A stretch of 64,000 bases of DNA from CAWBXL01 sp963837365 (GTDB lineage Bacteria; Acidobacteriota; Terriglobia; Terriglobales; Acidobacteriaceae). Shown here piece after piece: positions 34,773 to 44,104 of this stretch. The DNA is taken from positions 1,240,001-1,304,000 of the forward strand of contig CAWIMW010000002.1 of assembly GCA_963837365.1 (NCBI GenBank). Reading direction: 5' to 3'. The notes under the pieces were generated by a model that searched no databases, had not been told where the DNA came from, and was given only the letters and a program-made list of their open reading frames with translations. Within the stretch, counting starts at the first letter, position 1. Each line of letters begins with the position of its first letter. The position numbers were made by a program, and so were the translations under genes.

Positions 34773-37235
34773 ATGATTTGCCGCACACGATTTCTTATCA
34801 CGTCGGTGCTGATTTGTCATTGGTTTGTCGCTCCTCCGCTAGTAACCAGCCAGTTGCGTGCGCCGGAGGAGCGGGCGCAAACCACTCCAAATGCACCTTC
34901 GGCATTGGACCGCGAAGATGTAACGATCCGTTCCCAGGAACAGGAGATGGACGGCCCAGTCTACAAGCTGCGCGGTCAAGTTGAAATCCAATATGGACCC
35001 TACACTCTGTACGCGGATGAAATCACCTACAACCGAGATACCGGCGATGCCATCGCCGACGGCCACGTGGTTCTCAATGGAGCCACTAACAACGAACATT
35101 TGCAGGCCACCCATGGGACCTACAACACACGCATGGAAACCGGAAAATTTGAGAATGTGGTTGGCACCATCGGGTTAGGGAAACCGGAAAAGCGGCTTGT
35201 TCTTACTTCGCAGAATCCCTTCTACTTCACCGGAAAGGTTGTAGAAAAGACCTCGCCGGACCACTACCTGGTGCATGGTGGGACGGTAACCACCTGCCAG
35301 TTGCCTCGGCCCAAGTGGCAGTTTTTTGCCAGCAGGATCACTGTGGATGTTGCCGGAGACGCCAAGATCTACAACAGTACCTTCCGCATTAAAGGCGTAC
35401 CCATACTATTTTTACCCTACGCCACCCATCCCGTGGAACGGCAGAGGAAATCCGGACTTTTGGTGCCCAACATCGGAAATTCATCGCGCAAGGGGCTGGT
35501 GTTTGGTGAGTCCGTCTATTGGGCAATGACCCGGACCACGGATTTGCTGGCTGGAACTGAATATTTCTCCAAGCGTGGCTGGGCGCCGCAGGGAGAATTC
35601 AGGGCACGCCCTAGTGAAAGATCTTTTGTAGACCTGAACTTCTACAGCGTCTTTGACCGGGGAATCCTGCAAGCCGATCCCAACGCAGCGCCCAATACCA
35701 CGCCTCAGTTAGTCAATGTCGACCAAGGCGGCACCAATGTTCGGCTGGATGCTGAGAGCCGGTTTCATAACTTTCGCGCGGTCGCCAATGTGGATTACCT
35801 CAGCTCCTATGTTTTTCGCCTGGCTTTCAATGAAGTTTTCAGCGCAGCAGTGAACTCGGAGGTCAAGTCGCAGGCGTTCTTAACCAAAACTATCAATGGA
35901 CATTCCTTCAACGTACTGACCCAGCGCTACCAGAACTTTGAGAGCACTACCAAGGACGATGTCATCACGATTTTGCATGCCCCGGGGCTGGACCTTACGA
36001 GCGTCGAACACCAGTTGGGATCATCGCCTTTGTATTGGGCTTACGACGCCTCGGCGGAGGGACTGTCCCGAAGCGAGCCCTCTTTCAATACCGGGCAACT
36101 GGTTGGGCGCTTTGATTTTTATCCGCGCATTTCTCTGCCTCTACTGGTGCGGGGATGGACAGTGCGGGCGCTGGTGGGTGCCCGCGACACACTCTACACC
36201 AAGCAGCTGGCGGCGAACCCGGCAGCAGTAGGAGTGGCGGTCGACAATCCTATCAATCGTCGAGATTTAGAAGGCTCTTTGGAAATCCGACCACCCGTGT
36301 TGGAACGGGTATTTGGCGGGGAGATGCTGGGGAGAAAATGGAAACATGTGATCGAACCGCACGTGGTTTACCGCTACGTGACAGGCATCAACAATTTCGA
36401 TCGCATCTTGCGTTTTGACGCGCGGGACATCCTGAGTAACACCAATGAGGTCAAGTATGGCGTGGTCAACCGGCTTTATGCCAAACGGCTGAAACCAGCG
36501 GTGAAAGACTGCGACAGCACGGGTATGCCGCGGTTGAGTGTAGGAGGGCGGCCCGACGAAAGCCGGGTTCCATGGAACCCGCAGCAATCGGAACCGGACT
36601 GTTCCCAGGAACCAGCGGTACGCGAAGTGGTTACCTGGGAGCTGGCGCAAAAATATTTTATCGATCCGACGTTCGGAGGAGCGCTGATTCCGGGCACGCG
36701 CAATGTATTCAACACTACGGCAGACTTAACTGGCATTGCGTTTCTTACCGAAGCGCGCCGGCTTTCCCCTCTACTTTCACGCCTGCGCTTTCAAACCACC
36801 GAACGGACCGGGGCGGAGTGGGACCTGGATTACGATATCAAGAAGGGGCGAATTAATTCGAGCACCGCTCTACTCGATTACCGCATTGGCCAATTCACTA
36901 TTGGTGGGGGGGATGCTTTCTTGCGGTTGCCCGGTGAGAATACGTCTACGACTGTCACTCAGCTTTTCAATCAATTCCGGGTACTCCTGGGCTACGGCGG
37001 TACCAACAAACGTGGCTTCAGCGCCGCAGGCAACGTCGGGATCGACGCCAATCGTGGATTTCTGCAATATGCTTCCGCCCAAACCACCTATAACTGGGAC
37101 TGTTGCGGCTTCAGCGTGGAATACCGCCGCTTTGCCCTGGGGCAGGTGCGGAATGAGAACCAGTTCCGCTTTACTTTTGCTTTGGCCAATATCGGGTCGT
37201 TCGGCAATCTGGGGCGGCGGGAACGGCTTTTCTAG
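34773..37235 (+). CDS. lptD: LPS-assembly protein LptD
   Basis: LptD is the outer-membrane beta-barrel that inserts lipopolysaccharide, showing that the cell is a diderm. The ATG at 34773 (MICRTRFLITSVLICHWFVA) gives a signal sequence. Its N-terminal OstA-like periplasmic domain includes YADEITYNRDTGDAIADGH. The barrel part contains GVPILFLPYATHPVERQRKSG and GLVFGESVYWAMT, well-known LptD motifs. From 34773 it has 820 residues. Frames upstream to 34575 lack a signal and overlap the divergent gene, so they are not used. Confidence 0.93.
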   Translation: MICRTRFLITSVLICHWFVAPPLVTSQLRAPEERAQTTPNAPSALDREDVTIRSQEQEMDGPVYKLRGQVEIQYGPYTLYADEITYNRDTGDAIADGHVVLNGATNNEHLQATHGTYNTRMETGKFENVVGTIGLGKPEKRLVLTSQNPFYFTGKVVEKTSPDHYLVHGGTVTTCQLPRPKWQFFASRITVDVAGDAKIYNSTFRIKGVPILFLPYATHPVERQRKSGLLVPNIGNSSRKGLVFGESVYWAMTRTTDLLAGTEYFSKRGWAPQGEFRARPSERSFVDLNFYSVFDRGILQADPNAAPNTTPQLVNVDQGGTNVRLDAESRFHNFRAVANVDYLSSYVFRLAFNEVFSAAVNSEVKSQAFLTKTINGHSFNVLTQRYQNFESTTKDDVITILHAPGLDLTSVEHQLGSSPLYWAYDASAEGLSRSEPSFNTGQLVGRFDFYPRISLPLLVRGWTVRALVGARDTLYTKQLAANPAAVGVAVDNPINRRDLEGSLEIRPPVLERVFGGEMLGRKWKHVIEPHVVYRYVTGINNFDRILRFDARDILSNTNEVKYGVVNRLYAKRLKPAVKDCDSTGMPRLSVGGRPDESRVPWNPQQSEPDCSQEPAVREVVTWELAQKYFIDPTFGGALIPGTRNVFNTTADLTGIAFLTEARRLSPLLSRLRFQTTERTGAEWDLDYDIKKGRINSSTALLDYRIGQFTIGGGDAFLRLPGENTSTTVTQLFNQFRVLLGYGGTNKRGFSAAGNVGIDANRGFLQYASAQTTYNWDCCGFSVEYRRFALGQVRNENQFRFTFALANIGSFGNLGRRERLF

Positions 37236-37266
37236 TCAATTTGTGGTGCATCTCGTCTAAGATATT

Positions 37267-38112
37267 GTGGTGTCTTCCGGGCTAAATCTCGAGGCCAAGC
37301 GCTCGACTCTGAATACACGCCTTAAAGAGCTAGGGCGTTTACTGGTGGCCTATTCCGGCGGGGTGGATTCGGCTTTTCTGGCCTGGGCGGCCCACCAGGC
37401 CATGGGGGACAAGATGTTGGCAGTCATCGCGGACTCTCCCAGCCTGGCCCGCACACATTTGCAGGATGCGATTGCCTTTGCGGAGGAACAACGCATTCCA
37501 CTGGAAGTGATTGCCACGGAAGAACTCGATCGGCCCGAATACGCCCGCAATGATGCGTCGCGGTGCTTCCACTGCAAGGATGAGCTGTTCACCGTCATGG
37601 AGGATTTCCGGCGCATACGGGGCTTTGATTCCATTGCCTATGGCGTCAACCTGGACGATCAGGGTGATTTCCGTCCCGGACAGGCTGCGGCCAAGGTGCA
37701 CAACGTCTATGCCCCTCTGCTGGAGGCCGTACTGGCCAAGTCGGACATCCGCGAGCTGGCGCGCGCGGCCGGACTACGCATCTGGGACAAGCCCGCCTCC
37801 GCCTGTCTCTCATCCCGGATCGAGTACGGACGTCCAGTTACGCGGGAAACGCTCAGCGTGGTGGAACAAGGCGAAGATGCCCTTCGCAAGCTTGGGTTCC
37901 GGCAGTTTCGAGTACGGCACCACGGAGATATCGTCCGCATCGAGATTGGGCAGGAAGAGTTGGCACACGCGCTTTCGCCGGAAATGGCAGCTGAGCTCAC
38001 CCGTGTTTTCAAGGCCCTTGGATTTAAGTTTGTAACCCTTGACCTCGAAGGGTTCCGCTCCGGTTCGATGAATGCCCTGTTACCGGTTGCGAAGATTACC
38101 CGTAGCGCCTGA
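37267..38112 (+). CDS. larE: ATP-dependent sulfur transferase LarE
   Basis: LarE makes the sulfur-bearing groups of the nickel-pincer cofactor of lactate racemase and related enzymes. The PP-loop AYSGGVDSAFLAWAAH, ASRCFHCKDELF and DKPASACLSSRIEYG are typical. The three cysteines (CFHC and ACLSS) match the LarE group reported to use a 4Fe-4S cluster instead of a sacrificial cysteine. The start is GTG, at 37267 or 37270. No larB, larC or larA gene lies nearby, so its target enzyme is unknown. Confidence 0.92.
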   Translation: MVSSGLNLEAKRSTLNTRLKELGRLLVAYSGGVDSAFLAWAAHQAMGDKMLAVIADSPSLARTHLQDAIAFAEEQRIPLEVIATEELDRPEYARNDASRCFHCKDELFTVMEDFRRIRGFDSIAYGVNLDDQGDFRPGQAAAKVHNVYAPLLEAVLAKSDIRELARAAGLRIWDKPASACLSSRIEYGRPVTRETLSVVEQGEDALRKLGFRQFRVRHHGDIVRIEIGQEELAHALSPEMAAELTRVFKALGFKFVTLDLEGFRSGSMNALLPVAKITRSA

Positions 38113-38196
38113 GACGCACTCTCTCCCAGAGTACCGCGTCGTTGGTTATGGCACAGCGTGCGGTGACCCTATGAGATAATCTTGCCTGATCCTCAA

Positions 38197-39144
38197 ATGT
38201 ATAGGCGGTTTCTAGTGGCTTTCTTACGGCGTGCTTTCGCGGTGTTTTTGTTGATTTGCCTGGGATGTTCCGCACAATCGGTGTCTCCGGATCTCTCTCG
38301 CAAGATCGAGCGGCAGGTGCGGAGTTATTACAGTCTGCCGCCACGGGTGAACGTCGTCCTTGGCCCTTTGAAGGCCAGCGAATTCCCTAACTACAACACC
38401 TTGACCATCACCCTCGACGGCGGAGACAAGAAATCAACCTACGATTTTCTGCTGGCCAAAGACGGCAACACTCTGATCCGCATGACAAAACTGGACCTCA
38501 ACCAAGACCCTTATGCCGAGGTCATGAAGAAAATGGACCTCAGCAACCGGCCGGTGCGCGGCAACAAGAATGCCAAAGTGGTTGCGGTCAACTACGACGA
38601 TTTCCAGTGTCCCTACTGCTCGCGCATGCACCAAACGCTTTTTCCCCAACTGCTGAAAGAATACGGCGACCGGGTGGAATTCGTTTACAAGGACTTTCCG
38701 CTGACGGAGATTCATCCCTGGGCCATGCACGCAGCCGTGGATTCCAATTGCCTGGCTGCGCAAAACACCGATGCCTATTGGGACTTTGCCGACTACGTTC
38801 ATGCCAACCAGCGGGAATTTAACTCGCAGAAAAGCAGGGACGAACAGTTTTCCGCGCTCGATCACCTGACTCTGGACCAGGGACAGAAGCATTCCCTGGA
38901 TATACCCAAGCTGCAAGCTTGTCTCAAGGCGCAGGATGAGACTACGGTCAAGATTTCAGTCAAGGAAGCGGAGGGTTTAGGGGTTGATGGCACTCCAGCA
39001 TTGTTCATCAACGGGGAAAAAGTAGAAGGCGGAGCGCTGCCGATTGAAGAGCTTCGCGCCGTGTTTGACCGTGCGCTGCAAGACGCTGGCATGACGCCGC
39101 CAGCGCATCCGGCGGGACAATTATCCGGGTCTGGCGGCAACTGA
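38197..39144 (+). CDS. DsbA-like thiol-disulfide oxidoreductase
   Basis: A 315-residue exported protein, starting at the ATG at 38197. A signal sequence (FLRRAFAVFLLICLGCSAQS) is followed by a domain of about 90 residues, and then a DsbA-like thioredoxin domain with the active-site CPYC (YDDFQCPYCSRMHQTLFP). The cis-proline region GVDGTPALFINGE is seen near the end. The insertion typical of DsbA lies between. Its partner reductase is not in the window. The TTG at 38182 is a weaker start. Confidence 0.9.
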   Translation: MYRRFLVAFLRRAFAVFLLICLGCSAQSVSPDLSRKIERQVRSYYSLPPRVNVVLGPLKASEFPNYNTLTITLDGGDKKSTYDFLLAKDGNTLIRMTKLDLNQDPYAEVMKKMDLSNRPVRGNKNAKVVAVNYDDFQCPYCSRMHQTLFPQLLKEYGDRVEFVYKDFPLTEIHPWAMHAAVDSNCLAAQNTDAYWDFADYVHANQREFNSQKSRDEQFSALDHLTLDQGQKHSLDIPKLQACLKAQDETTVKISVKEAEGLGVDGTPALFINGEKVEGGALPIEELRAVFDRALQDAGMTPPAHPAGQLSGSGGN

Positions 39145-39210
39145 CGCTTGCGGCATCCTAATTCTGGCAATTTACAATAACGTTACTGTGGATCGCGTGT
39201 GGAGGACTGC

Positions 39211-40269
39211 TTGAAGACTAACCATTCATTACCAGGCACGGCCCTGATATTGGCCACGACGTTACTTTTCCTTGGCGCAAGTTGCAGTGACAAAGGGGGC
39301 AAGGGAGAAGTCATGGCCACGGTGGACGGCCGCAAGATCTACCGTGAAGAAGTAGACAAGTACTATCACACACAGATCGCCGGCTCCTCGCAGCAGCCTA
39401 CCGGAGAGCAGGCCACGAGCCTGCGTTTGAGCATCCTGCGGCAGCTCATTGATAACGAAATCCTGATGCGGCGCGCGGAGAAGTTGGGCCTTCTGGCCAC
39501 CGATGATGAAGTGGACCGGCGTATTACCGAGCTAAAAGCCCCCTACACTAACGAAGAATTCGATGCGCGGTTGAAAGAAAAGCAAATTACGCTGGATGAT
39601 TTTAAGCGTGAAATCCGCCGGTCGCTCACGGTGGATAAAGTACTGAACAAGGAGATCACCTCCAAGATCAGCATTTCCGACCAGGACATTTCTGACTATT
39701 ACAAGGCACACGCCACGGACTTTAATTTTGTGGAGCCTCAGTATCATTTGGCGCGTATCCTGGTGAGCCCGATTCCCAATCCACAAGCCCCTAATAACAA
39801 GGCGCAAAACGACACCGAAGCCCGCAAGAAGATCCAGACCATTCTCAACCGGTTGGATAGTGGCGATGACTTCGCTACCCTAGCCGCCAATTTTTCAGAA
39901 GACACTGAGACCGCCGGCAATGGCGGCGATTTGGGCTTTATTCCTGAGTCATCCCTCAGGAACACCGATCCGGCTACCCGTGATGCAGTTTCCAAGCTGG
40001 AACCGGGGCAGCACACGCAAATTCTCCCTTGGGAGAACCCAGGCACCAAGCAACTGATCGGTTATCAGATTGTAAAATTGGTTTCTAAGGAGCCTGCCGG
40101 ACAACGGACATTGTCTGACCCGCGAGTGAAGGAAGCCATCCGCTCCCAACTCCGCGATCGGCGCGAACAACTACTGAAAGCTGCTTATGATGAAACCATG
40201 CACGATCAGGCAAAGGTTGAGAACTTCTACGCGCAGAAAGTCCTGCAAGCAAACGGGACGCTACAGTAA
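39211..40269 (+). CDS. SurA-like peptidyl-prolyl isomerase lipoprotein
   Basis: A parvulin-like exported chaperone/isomerase. The likely start is TTG at 39211, because GGAGG lies 5 bp upstream; the GTG at 39199 would add four residues. The lipobox LGASC suggests lipid attachment. The N-terminal SurA-like helical domain includes RQLIDNEILMRRAEKLGL, followed by a parvulin domain with FSEDTETAGNGGDLGFIPES and LEPGQHTQILPWENPG. This fits outer-membrane protein folding, near lptD. Catalytic detail is not resolvable. Confidence 0.88.
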   Translation: MKTNHSLPGTALILATTLLFLGASCSDKGGKGEVMATVDGRKIYREEVDKYYHTQIAGSSQQPTGEQATSLRLSILRQLIDNEILMRRAEKLGLLATDDEVDRRITELKAPYTNEEFDARLKEKQITLDDFKREIRRSLTVDKVLNKEITSKISISDQDISDYYKAHATDFNFVEPQYHLARILVSPIPNPQAPNNKAQNDTEARKKIQTILNRLDSGDDFATLAANFSEDTETAGNGGDLGFIPESSLRNTDPATRDAVSKLEPGQHTQILPWENPGTKQLIGYQIVKLVSKEPAGQRTLSDPRVKEAIRSQLRDRREQLLKAAYDETMHDQAKVENFYAQKVLQANGTLQ

Positions 40270-40303
40270 CCGAAGACCACAGGGTTCGTAGCCACAGCAC
40301 AAA

Positions 40304-40330
40304 AAAGCCTCTGCAAGCAGCAGAGGCTTT
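40304..40330. terminator. Bidirectional rho-independent terminator
   Basis: AAAGCCTCTGC-AAGCA-GCAGAGGCTTT is an 11-bp stem with a 5-nt loop, with an A-run on one side and T-rich sequence (GGTTTT) on the other. It lies between the convergent SurA-like gene and the TPR gene and is the clearest terminator in the window. Confidence 0.85.
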
Positions 40331-40349
40331 GGTTTTCACTCATCTGTAA

Positions 40350-41165
40350 CTATTTCGGCTGATCCAGAGTGATTCCGGTTGCGCCGGGTTGCTTTTCTGC
40401 TCTTGCTTTTTTGGTCGCCATGGCTTTGTCCACCCAGTCATCGGCGGTTTTTGTATCCTCCTGCTTGGCCGCTGGATCGCCGCATTCCACATCGCCCTTG
40501 CGACGGTAGAGCAGGTTCAGGTAAGCCATCGCGTCATCGTAGTCGGGGCGCAGCGCCAATGCCTTATTCAGATTATCGATTCCATCCTGGATCAGAGGAT
40601 CGTTCTGGCTCTTGAGTGCGGGGCAAAGCTTTTTGTCTTTGACGATGTCATCATCAACCTTGAGTCCTTCTTTGGCTTTGAGCTCAGCGGCGTTCTGATA
40701 AGTCTCGGTCCAATCAATGACGCCGATGGAGTAATAGGTCTCAGGATCGTTGGGATCCACCTCCGTCACTTTATGGTGGTATTGCTTGGCTTCATCCAGC
40801 TTCTTCATGTTGTAGTAAAGCGAAGCAATGCCCTTGAGGCTGTTTACGTTCTTCGGGTCCTGTTCCAGGACTGCTTTGTATTCGTCAATCGCTTGTTGCC
40901 CCAGCTGGTTATTTTCAGGTGTGTCGGCCCCCGGAGTGTACTGGGTGGCATAGGCAGTAGCGAGATAAATACGCGCATTCAGTAAACTCGGATCCAGCTT
41001 TGTAGCCTTCTGGAAATGGTCCACCGCGAGTTCGGGGTGATTGTTCTTGAACGCCTGTACACCTTTGTTGAGTTCGGCACGTGCGCGCAGTTTGTCGCAG
41101 CTTGTGGTGGAGAGCACTGCCAGACCGATCACTGCCAACGCCAATATTTGTAAGCTTTTCTTCAT
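40350..41165 (-). CDS. TPR repeat lipoprotein
   Basis: A 271-residue exported protein (from the ATG at 41165) with a signal peptide MKKSLQILALAVIGLAVLST and a likely lipid-attached Cys in STTSCDK. Several tetratricopeptide repeats follow (NKGVQAFKNNHPELAVDHFQ, AIDEYKAVLEQDPKNVNSLK, AKQYHHKVTEVDPNDPETYY). A second part has CPALKSQND and CGDPAAK. TPR proteins are scaffolds; this one lies at the end of the ExbBD operon and could assist that system or another envelope complex. The terminator at 40304-40330 follows. Confidence 0.82.
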   Translation of the reverse strand: MKKSLQILALAVIGLAVLSTTSCDKLRARAELNKGVQAFKNNHPELAVDHFQKATKLDPSLLNARIYLATAYATQYTPGADTPENNQLGQQAIDEYKAVLEQDPKNVNSLKGIASLYYNMKKLDEAKQYHHKVTEVDPNDPETYYSIGVIDWTETYQNAAELKAKEGLKVDDDIVKDKKLCPALKSQNDPLIQDGIDNLNKALALRPDYDDAMAYLNLLYRRKGDVECGDPAAKQEDTKTADDWVDKAMATKKARAEKQPGATGITLDQPK

Positions 41166-41258
41166 TGCAGCCAGATCTCCCTTTTCATCGAACCGACCAG
41201 ACACAGAGGAAGGCGCGGGACCGGAACGCCCGCGCCGCTTGTGATTTTCTGATGCGAA

Positions 41259-41696
41259 CTAATTACCAGCTTCAACTTTTGCCGTAATCAAACCTACTTT
41301 GTCGACCCCGGAAGCGTGCGCAATATCAATGACGCTGGCCACATTGGCGAACAGAATATTATCGTCCGCCTTCACGAACATTACCTTCTCCGCGCGCATC
41401 TTAAAGATGTCCGTCAGGCGACCCTGAAGCGTATCCATGGTGGTATCGTCCTGGTTAATTTTGATCTCCGGAGCGGCCGCGCCACGGTCGATCAACTGCA
41501 CTACGATGGTGCGGTCCGGGGCTTCGTTCTTCGGCTGGTTCGGTGGAGGCGGCTGTGGCACAAGCGCGTCCAGTCCCTTGGGCGTCAAAGGCGTGATCAC
41601 CATGAAGATGATCAGCAACACCAGCAGAACGTCGATCAACGGAGTCACGTTGATGTCGGCGCTCTGGCCACCGCTTGTCCCTGTTGTCATTGACAT
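41259..41696 (-). CDS. exbD: Biopolymer transport protein ExbD/TolR (first in the list, distal copy)
   Basis: This is the small partner of ExbB in a proton-driven motor. Its single membrane helix INVTPLIDVLLVLLIIFMV carries the essential Asp at about residue 22. The periplasmic domain ends in VMFVKADDNILFANVASVID. The ATG at 41696 is preceded by AGGAG with a 7-bp spacer, which sets 145 residues. A second exbD (41748-42200) precedes it, and exbB lies further upstream. This doubled layout is common in Acidobacteriota-type clusters. Confidence 0.93.
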   Translation of the reverse strand: MSMTTGTSGGQSADINVTPLIDVLLVLLIIFMVITPLTPKGLDALVPQPPPPNQPKNEAPDRTIVVQLIDRGAAAPEIKINQDDTTMDTLQGRLTDIFKMRAEKVMFVKADDNILFANVASVIDIAHASGVDKVGLITAKVEAGN

Positions 41697-41747
41697 ATCA
41701 AATCTCCTGTTCCCTATCAACCCTCAGCCTGTTCAGGCTCCGAAAGG

Positions 41748-42200
41748 CTATTGGCCAGCAGGTGGGGCGGCAATCGTATTCTTCCTTTGCTCTGTCAGCA
41801 ACCCCAATTGGTCAACCCCGGCGGCGCGAACGTTGTCCACGACATCTACAACGAACTTGTACCTGGCGCGGGCATCTGCTTTCACGAACACCATCTTACT
41901 GTCATTCTTTGATGCCAGGCGGTCTTTGATCTTTGTAGTGATCTGGTCGAGTTGGATCAGGTCGTTGCCGAAGTAGACTTTCCCATCTCTGGTGACCGCT
42001 AACAGCAGGGCGTCGTCCTTGTCTGCGTCCTGCATAGGTGTGGGGTTGTCTACTTTGGCCATATCCACATCATGGCCACGCGACAACATGGGCGTGATGA
42101 CCATGAAAATGATCAGCAGAACCAGCATCACGTCCACCATGGGAGTGACGTTGATCGTAGAACTTACCTTCGAACCCTCGTTGCGTATTGAAATTGCCAT
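41748..42200 (-). CDS. exbD: Biopolymer transport protein ExbD/TolR (proximal copy)
   Basis: A second ExbD-type protein of 150 residues, starting at the ATG at 42200. The helix INVTPMVDVMLVLLIIFMVI contains the essential Asp. Compared with the other copy the periplasmic domain differs clearly (KMVFVKADARARYKFVVDVV), so these are diverged paralogs and not a recent duplication. A strong 12-bp hairpin (42254-42282) separates exbB from this gene. ExbB and ExbD form proton-driven energisers of TonB or related pullers. Confidence 0.93.
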   Translation of the reverse strand: MAISIRNEGSKVSSTINVTPMVDVMLVLLIIFMVITPMLSRGHDVDMAKVDNPTPMQDADKDDALLLAVTRDGKVYFGNDLIQLDQITTKIKDRLASKNDSKMVFVKADARARYKFVVDVVDNVRAAGVDQLGLLTEQRKNTIAAPPAGQ

Positions 42201-42253
42201 AGGAGCTATTCTCCCGCGGGCATCCAACTCGCCCGCTTTGATCTCGAAGAGGG

Positions 42254-42282
42254 CCCGGTGTTGAGCCTGGCTCAACACCGGG
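42254..42282 (-). terminator. Strong hairpin between exbB and exbD
   Basis: CCCGGTGTTGAG and CTCAACACCGGG are a perfect 12-bp stem with a 5-nt loop (CCTGG). It sits in the exbB-exbD gap, inside the transcript. It has no T-run, so it more likely protects the upstream mRNA or attenuates readthrough, which would raise ExbB relative to ExbD. Confidence 0.6.
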
Positions 42283-42302
42283 TCAGCAACTCACAAACTT
42301 CG

Positions 42303-43061
42303 TTAGCGGCGGACTCCAGCTCCGCGACGTTTCAAGAAGTAATCGATCAATTCGCTGGAGGAGTTGTCCATTTCCACGTCGAACGCTTCGACGCGGCCGG
42401 TAAGGTAGTTGAACATCATGACCGCGGGAATGGCCACGAACAGACCGATTGCCGTCGTCACCAGGGCTTCCGAAATACCGCCTGCAACCGCGCCGAGACC
42501 AGTAGTTTTGCTGGAAGCAATTTCTTTGAAGGCGTTCAGAATACCGAACACGGTCCCGAACAAGCCGACGAAGGGGGCAGTGGAGCCGATGGTGGCCAGG
42601 CCGCCCAATCCGCGCTTGAGTTCCGCGTGAACGATGGCTTCGGTGCGCTCCAGTGCGCGCTTGGAAGCTTCAATGATTTCGCCAGGGATTTCGCCGCTGT
42701 CCTGGTGAGCGCGGAATTCCATGAGGCCGGCGGTGACTACCTTGGCCAGATGGCTTTTCTTGTTGCGCTCGGCAACTTTGATGGCTTCATCAATGCGGCC
42801 ATCGCGGAGCGCGCCAGCGACTGCCGGAGCAAATGCGCGTGACTGCTTGCGGGCTGCGCTGTATGCCATGGCGCGGTCGATCATGACGCCGATAGACCAG
42901 CCAGACATGATGAAGAGAATGATGACGACGGCCTTTGCGACCCATCCCATCTGACGCCACAGGGACAGGGGATCAAATCCCACCTGCGGCTCCTGGAACA
43001 ACATGGCCGCAACCGTGGTTGCGTGTGAAAATGTGATTGCTGCTAGATTCGCTAAGAGCAT
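42303..43061 (-). CDS. exbB: Biopolymer transport protein ExbB/TolQ/MotA family
   Basis: A proton-channel component that works with ExbD and TonB. About three membrane spans are visible: AKAVVIILFIMSGWSIGVMI, GLATIGSTAPFVGLFGTVFG (the conserved TM2 region) and SEALVTTAIGLFVAIPAVMM. A charged cytoplasmic domain lies between the first two. The ATG at 43061 follows AGGAGG with an 11-bp spacer; a GTG at 43094 is also possible. The length of 252 residues is normal. It is the second gene after tonB in the minus-strand operon. Confidence 0.94.
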   Translation of the reverse strand: MLLANLAAITFSHATTVAAMLFQEPQVGFDPLSLWRQMGWVAKAVVIILFIMSGWSIGVMIDRAMAYSAARKQSRAFAPAVAGALRDGRIDEAIKVAERNKKSHLAKVVTAGLMEFRAHQDSGEIPGEIIEASKRALERTEAIVHAELKRGLGGLATIGSTAPFVGLFGTVFGILNAFKEIASSKTTGLGAVAGGISEALVTTAIGLFVAIPAVMMFNYLTGRVEAFDVEMDNSSSELIDYFLKRRGAGVRR

Positions 43062-43219
43062 GAGTTGCTTTTCCTCCTGAGGAAACTCGTCCACCTACAA
43101 AATTTCTTGGTTACAAATCCGGCAACCGCTCAAGCCGGGACTTAAAACTCATTCCGTGCTGCGCCACTCCCACCCGGGTACCTTGCGGGAGCGGTGGCCC
43201 AACAAAACTTGTCCGGCTT

Positions 43220-43957
43220 CTAGCCTCCGGACAATGTGAAGTTCACTTCGATCGTAGTGTCCACCTCGACCGGCTCTCCATTCAGGTAATAGGGTCTGTA
43301 CTTCCACTGCCTCACCGCATCCAACGCCGACTGAATTAACATTGGATGCCCACTGATCACCTGAAGGTTTTGAATGTCGCCACTTTTGCTGATCTGGGCC
43401 TGCAAAAGAACCTTACCCTGGATTCTGGCGGTACGAGCCAAGGCAGGATAAGTGGGATTAACCTTCCTCAACAGAAGGCCCGAGGTCACACCCTGGGAAA
43501 CCCGAATGCGTTGCGGTGTTGCTACCTTTGGAACCGGAGCGCTAGTGCTGCTGATGATGCTGCCCAGCACGCCACCCATCTGTCCGCCCGGAACGCCGCC
43601 CGGAACGCCGCCCACAACTCCCGCCGACATCGGCGGGGGCGCCTCGTCTTCCTTGATCATCTGAATTTTCTCCGGAATCTTGGTCGGAGTGCGCAGAGCG
43701 CCGTTGATTATGTCGGTCTGTACCTTGACGACATGCACCGGGACTGCCGCGGGTGGCGGTGGCGGTGGTGGTGGCGGCGGTGGTGGCGCCACTAGGGTCG
43801 CCAGAAACTGCGCTTTCGGAAGAGCTTCCGTGAATAACAGAGGGATCAGTACCAGCACCCCGATCAGCGCGATCTGAAAGAGAAACGCGACCGTCGTGGT
43901 ACCTCTACGTTTGGTACTAAGTCTGCCACCCGATTCGATTAGGCTGTCTTCAAACAT
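43220..43957 (-). CDS. tonB: TonB energy transducer
   Basis: A 245-residue TonB that transmits proton-motive energy to outer-membrane transporters. An N-terminal span (VAFLFQIALIGVLVLIPLLF) is followed by 12 consecutive prolines (about 58-69). A glycine-rich linker begins at about 111 (SAGVVGGVPGGVPGGQMGG). The C-terminal domain has NPTYPALARTARIQGKVLLQ and DAVRQWKYRPYYLNG. The linker's VPGG motif recurs in the DUF4139 protein at 60807-62912. A strong AGGAG lies upstream of the ATG. It heads the tonB-exbB-exbD-exbD cluster. Confidence 0.94.
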   Translation of the reverse strand: MFEDSLIESGGRLSTKRRGTTTVAFLFQIALIGVLVLIPLLFTEALPKAQFLATLVAPPPPPPPPPPPPAAVPVHVVKVQTDIINGALRTPTKIPEKIQMIKEDEAPPPMSAGVVGGVPGGVPGGQMGGVLGSIISSTSAPVPKVATPQRIRVSQGVTSGLLLRKVNPTYPALARTARIQGKVLLQAQISKSGDIQNLQVISGHPMLIQSALDAVRQWKYRPYYLNGEPVEVDTTIEVNFTLSGG

Positions 43958-44039
43958 AAGGTTCTCCTACCTACACCCTACGCAATATTTAGACACCGCC
44001 TGTTCCCAGTTTGCTCCCAGCCTGGATGCAGCGCACCGT

Positions 44040-44069
44040 ATTCTAATCCTGCTAACAAGTCTTTTACAA
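44040..44069 (-). promoter_or_regulatory. Possible promoter of tonB
   Basis: On the minus strand, TTGTAA and TAGAAT are 18 bp apart, upstream of tonB. The gap between secF and tonB (about 147 bp) is AT-richer than the surroundings. This is a moderate match only, but it suggests that the tonB cluster is transcribed separately from secDF. Confidence 0.35.
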
Positions 44070-44104
44070 TCAACGTGTTATTCAGGAAATGTTTTTACAA
44101 TTTT

